Assembly: GCA_002049455.2 (NCBI GenBank)
Contig: KV919068.1
Coordinates: 28,938 to 92,937 of the forward strand
Reading direction: 5' to 3'
From: Porphyra umbilicalis
Taxonomy: Eukaryota > Rhodophyta > Bangiophyceae > Bangiales > Bangiaceae
DNA length: 64,000 nucleotides
This document shows, in pieces, positions 61,878 through 64,000 of the stretch. Below the pieces are notes generated by a model that worked only from the letters and a program-made list of their open reading frames with translations, was not told the origin of the DNA and did no database searches. The translations under genes were made by a program, and so were the position numbers. Within the stretch, counting starts at the first letter, position 1. Each line of letters starts with the position of its first letter.

Positions 61878-63574
61878 TTACTTGGAGATCACCGCCACAA
61901 TCTTGGTCGGGTCCCCCACCACCCGCACGCCCGGCCCCCCGTCGAGCTCCCCCACGCACACGCGCCCGCGGAGGCCGAGCCCCCCCACGTCCGCGGTCAG
62001 CCACTCGGGCGCCACGGCGCCAACGCCAACGTCCAAGTCGACGCCCTGCGTGAGGTGGTTCAACCACCCCCCCTCCTCCTGCAGCCCCGCGCACCGGTCC
62101 ACGCCCCGCACGCGGACGGGCACGCGCACGCGGGCGGGGGCGTCGAGGGGGGCGGCGACGAGCGACGCGCCGCCGGGCGCGTCGCGCGTCGGCAAGACGG
62201 TCACGTTGCGGAGGGCGCCGCGGGTGTGGGCCCACCCGGCGGCGGCCGCGTCCGCGTCGGTGGCAAAGGCCACGTGGTAGAGGGGGCCGTCGAGCCGCAC
62301 GCGGCCGTTTTTGGAGAGGGGGAAGAGCCCTGCCCGCGGGGGAGCAGCGCACAACGCGGGGCACCAGTCGGGAAACGGGAAAAAAAAGGCACCTCAGCAG
62401 TGCGCCGTCATGCATGGAAAAAAGAGTCAGCGACACGACTCATGAGGATGATACGAGTGAAAGGGGGGCGCGGGTGCCAGCGAAAGCACGTCCCTCAACG
62501 AGGAGGAGGAAAACGTACCGGCCTTGTAGTCCTCGAGGATGGGCTTGAACGGGATGAGAATTTGCGCATCCCCGCGCTGGCCAGTGCCCCTGGTTTGAAA
62601 GACGCCCGGCAACCTGCACAGTCGTCCGCCCCACAGGGGTCCCGCACCACCGACGAGCAAAGCAGAGGCAGGGTGTGGTCGCGTCCACGCACCGCCACAA
62701 GCGTGCCTCTCGACTAGCAACGTTAAGAAAAAGACCAGACGTGCCACCACGGCGGATGCCGAGAGGGAAAAGCAGTCGGCCTCACCCCACCGGCACGGCG
62801 AGCAAAAACGTACCAGTTGCCATCGACGCGGACCGCCCGCTTGTCCCGCTTGGCCCCCGTCCGCAGCCGAACCACCAGCGTGCTGCGGGCGGAGCAGACA
62901 ACAAAGCCGCCGGCGCGCAAGACCAAACGAGGCACCCACCACAGTGCGCACACGGCCACACACCCGGCGTCACGACGAGACCGCACGTCGACGGCGACGG
63001 CGGCACACACACAGCGAGACAAAAAAGAGAGGTGGTCAGACCCCACGCCAACACCGTCGCCGGCGGGTGCCGCGCCGCTCCAGCACAGGAAAAAAAAAAA
63101 AACAGCACGCGCCGCCGCCCGCACCCCCCCCGTCCTCCCAGGGGTGACGGCGGGCCGCCGCCGCGCGGGGCAGCGGCGGGGCGCCCCCGCCGCCCCCCGC
63201 CGGCGCGCACCCCCCCAAAACACGACACACCTCCCCGCACCCACAACCGCCAACGCAGCAGGCGCCGAACCGTACCGGTGGGATAGGCCCGCAATCGCCG
63301 GCGCCGCCGCCGCGAGGCGCGCGACTTGCGCGGCGCCCGCCGGCGGCGGCGGCGGCGGCGGCGTCGTCGGCGTCGACGTCTCGCGCGCGCGGATGAGGGG
63401 GAAGGGCGCCGGCGGCCGCGCAGTCGCAGACCGCCGGATGACGCCTTGCATCGTCGAGGCGCACCGGGTGGACGCTGCCGCCGCCGCGGGGGGGGGGAGG
63501 CGGGGGCGCCGCGCTGCCCGCGCCACTCCGAGACGGACCACGACCAAGACGCCGGCGCAGCCGACGCGGCGCAT
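61878..63574 (-). CDS. Organellar ribosomal protein bL25 (TL5/CTC type), four exons
   Basis: A 5S-rRNA-binding protein of the bacterial-type large subunit, so plastid or mitochondrial. The gene needs three introns, and all phases fit: exons 63276-63574, 62814-62882, 62519-62613 and 61878-62329 give 304 aa. Donors are GTACGG, GTACGT and GTACGT; acceptors end in GCAG, GCAG and GCAG. Joined, the middle reads SHRTLVVRLRTGAKRDKRAV, then VDGNWLPGVFQTRGTGQ, then ILIPFKPILEDYKAGLFPLS. The last exon carries the TL5 C-terminal domain: VPVRVRGVDRCAGLQEEGGW, LNHLTQGVDLDVGVGAVAPE, WLTADVGGLGLRG, ending VVGDPTKIVAVISK. The N-terminal leader MRRVGCAGVLVVVRLGVARA, with Arg and no acids, looks like a mitochondrial (or plastid) targeting peptide. 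It is the only multi-intron gene here, and its donors share an unusual GTACG start. Confidence 0.85.
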
Positions 63575-63978
63575 CGACAGGGTTCACTGGACTAACCAAC
63601 ACGACCTAAACGGGCTGCTAACTATCAAAGTAGCACCCGAGAAAGAACGAGAGGCTGGGGTCAAGGGCGGTCGGCCGCGGCACGGAGGAGGCGGGCGCGC
63701 AAACGCGCGGCGGATCAAGCCGCCCCGACCGCGCCGCGGCGGCCACGACGGCTACGGCACGCCGCTTTACCCCCCACACTGCCTGACAGCGTCTGCCGAC
63801 ATTGGCGGTCGGTCCCCTGGCTGCCGGGCGCGGACCGCCGCACTTGCCGCACCGTAGCGGCGGCGCGGCGCTGACGCGTTCTCTTCGCGGCGGCGTCTGG
63901 CGTTCAACTGCCCTCCTCCTCCTCCCCGTCCCTGACCCTGCCACCCCCCCCCCCCCTCCCCCCCCCCCACCCCCCACC
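63575..63978. other. Upstream region of bL25 and a possible gene at the window end
   Basis: Mixed then GC-rich DNA; the AT-richest part (TAACTATCAAAGTAGCACCC, 63620-63639) follows the bL25 start closely. C-runs precede the ATG at 63979. No motif can be named. Confidence 0.4.
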
Positions 63979-64000
63979 ATGCACCTGTGGCAGCTCACGC
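63979..64000 (+). CDS. Possible start of a gene running off the window
   Basis: An ATG in the context CCACCATGC, like the other starts in this window, begins Met-His-Leu-Trp-Gln-Leu-Thr and runs to the end. A gene start is suggested by the C-rich lead-in and start context only. Confidence 0.25.

Noticed and set aside
1-64000. tRNA and rRNA genes
   Set aside because: I looked for TWC-loop and B-box-like words and rRNA-like stretches by eye and found none convincing; a tRNAscan-type search would be decisive.

Overview
The window looks like nuclear DNA of a photosynthetic eukaryote with a very GC-rich, intron-poor genome. Genes lie on both strands, each with its own spacing and no operons. Starts commonly sit in a CACCATGG-like context. 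The few introns are short GT-AG introns (about 180-390 bp). Eukaryotic cell machinery is present (Prp43 RNA helicase, VPS28 of ESCRT-I, an ESRP-like splicing factor, the tail of a UBC6-type E2), together with plastid-type proteins (gamma-tocopherol methyltransferase, a lumenal-type precursor). GC-rich bodies broken by AT-richer transposon debris, and tracts of G or C of 10-19 nt, fit a bangiophyte red alga such as Porphyra/Pyropia. That taxonomic guess is inference from style and not a sequence match.

Layout. 0.2-2.3 kb: MFS transporter (-). 2.9-5.1 kb: decayed hAT transposase. 7.1-9.4 kb: Prp43/DHX15 helicase (-), divergent from an unknown membrane protein at 10.1-11.6 kb. 12.2-13.7 kb: tocopherol methyltransferase, convergent with PurL/FGAM synthase (14.1-18.4 kb, -). 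19.6-21.4 and 26.8-28.6 kb: two tandem paralogues with one intron each and an ionotropic-glutamate-receptor-like layout. The space between and after them (21.4-26.8, 28.6-32.2 kb) holds GC-rich low-complexity blocks and several small inverted-repeat elements. 32.2 kb: small lumenal-type protein (-). 33.8-35.9 kb: subtilase-like protein lacking its catalytic residues (-). 36-40 kb: G-rich and (GGC)-rich satellite DNA. 40.7 kb: membrane-anchored glutaredoxin. 42.2-44.9 kb: large disordered protein with repeated W-R-x-x-A helices. 46.2 kb: 5-formyl-THF cyclo-ligase. 47.4 kb: orphan UBC6 tail (-). 49.0-50.7 kb: FAD monooxygenase with a C-terminal membrane segment. 52.6-54.1 kb: ZIP metal transporter. 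54.2-55.9 kb: non-autonomous hAT-like element with perfect terminal repeats and an 8-bp target duplication. 56.7-58.9 kb: ESRP/Fusilli-like exonuclease-RRM protein (-). 60.7-61.6 kb: VPS28. 61.9-63.6 kb: four-exon bL25 ribosomal protein (-).

The genes are mainly housekeeping and do not form one pathway. Three items stand out. The W-R-repeat protein at 42-45 kb resembles, in layout only, phase-separating Rubisco linkers. The subtilase at 34-36 kb has lost Asp, His, Ser and the oxyanion Asn. At least eight otherwise clean genes or gene segments change frame at a G/C homopolymer of 10-19 nt, and all eight would be repaired by exactly one extra base in the run. That points to systematic homopolymer under-calling in the assembly, so several proteins here must be read across frames.
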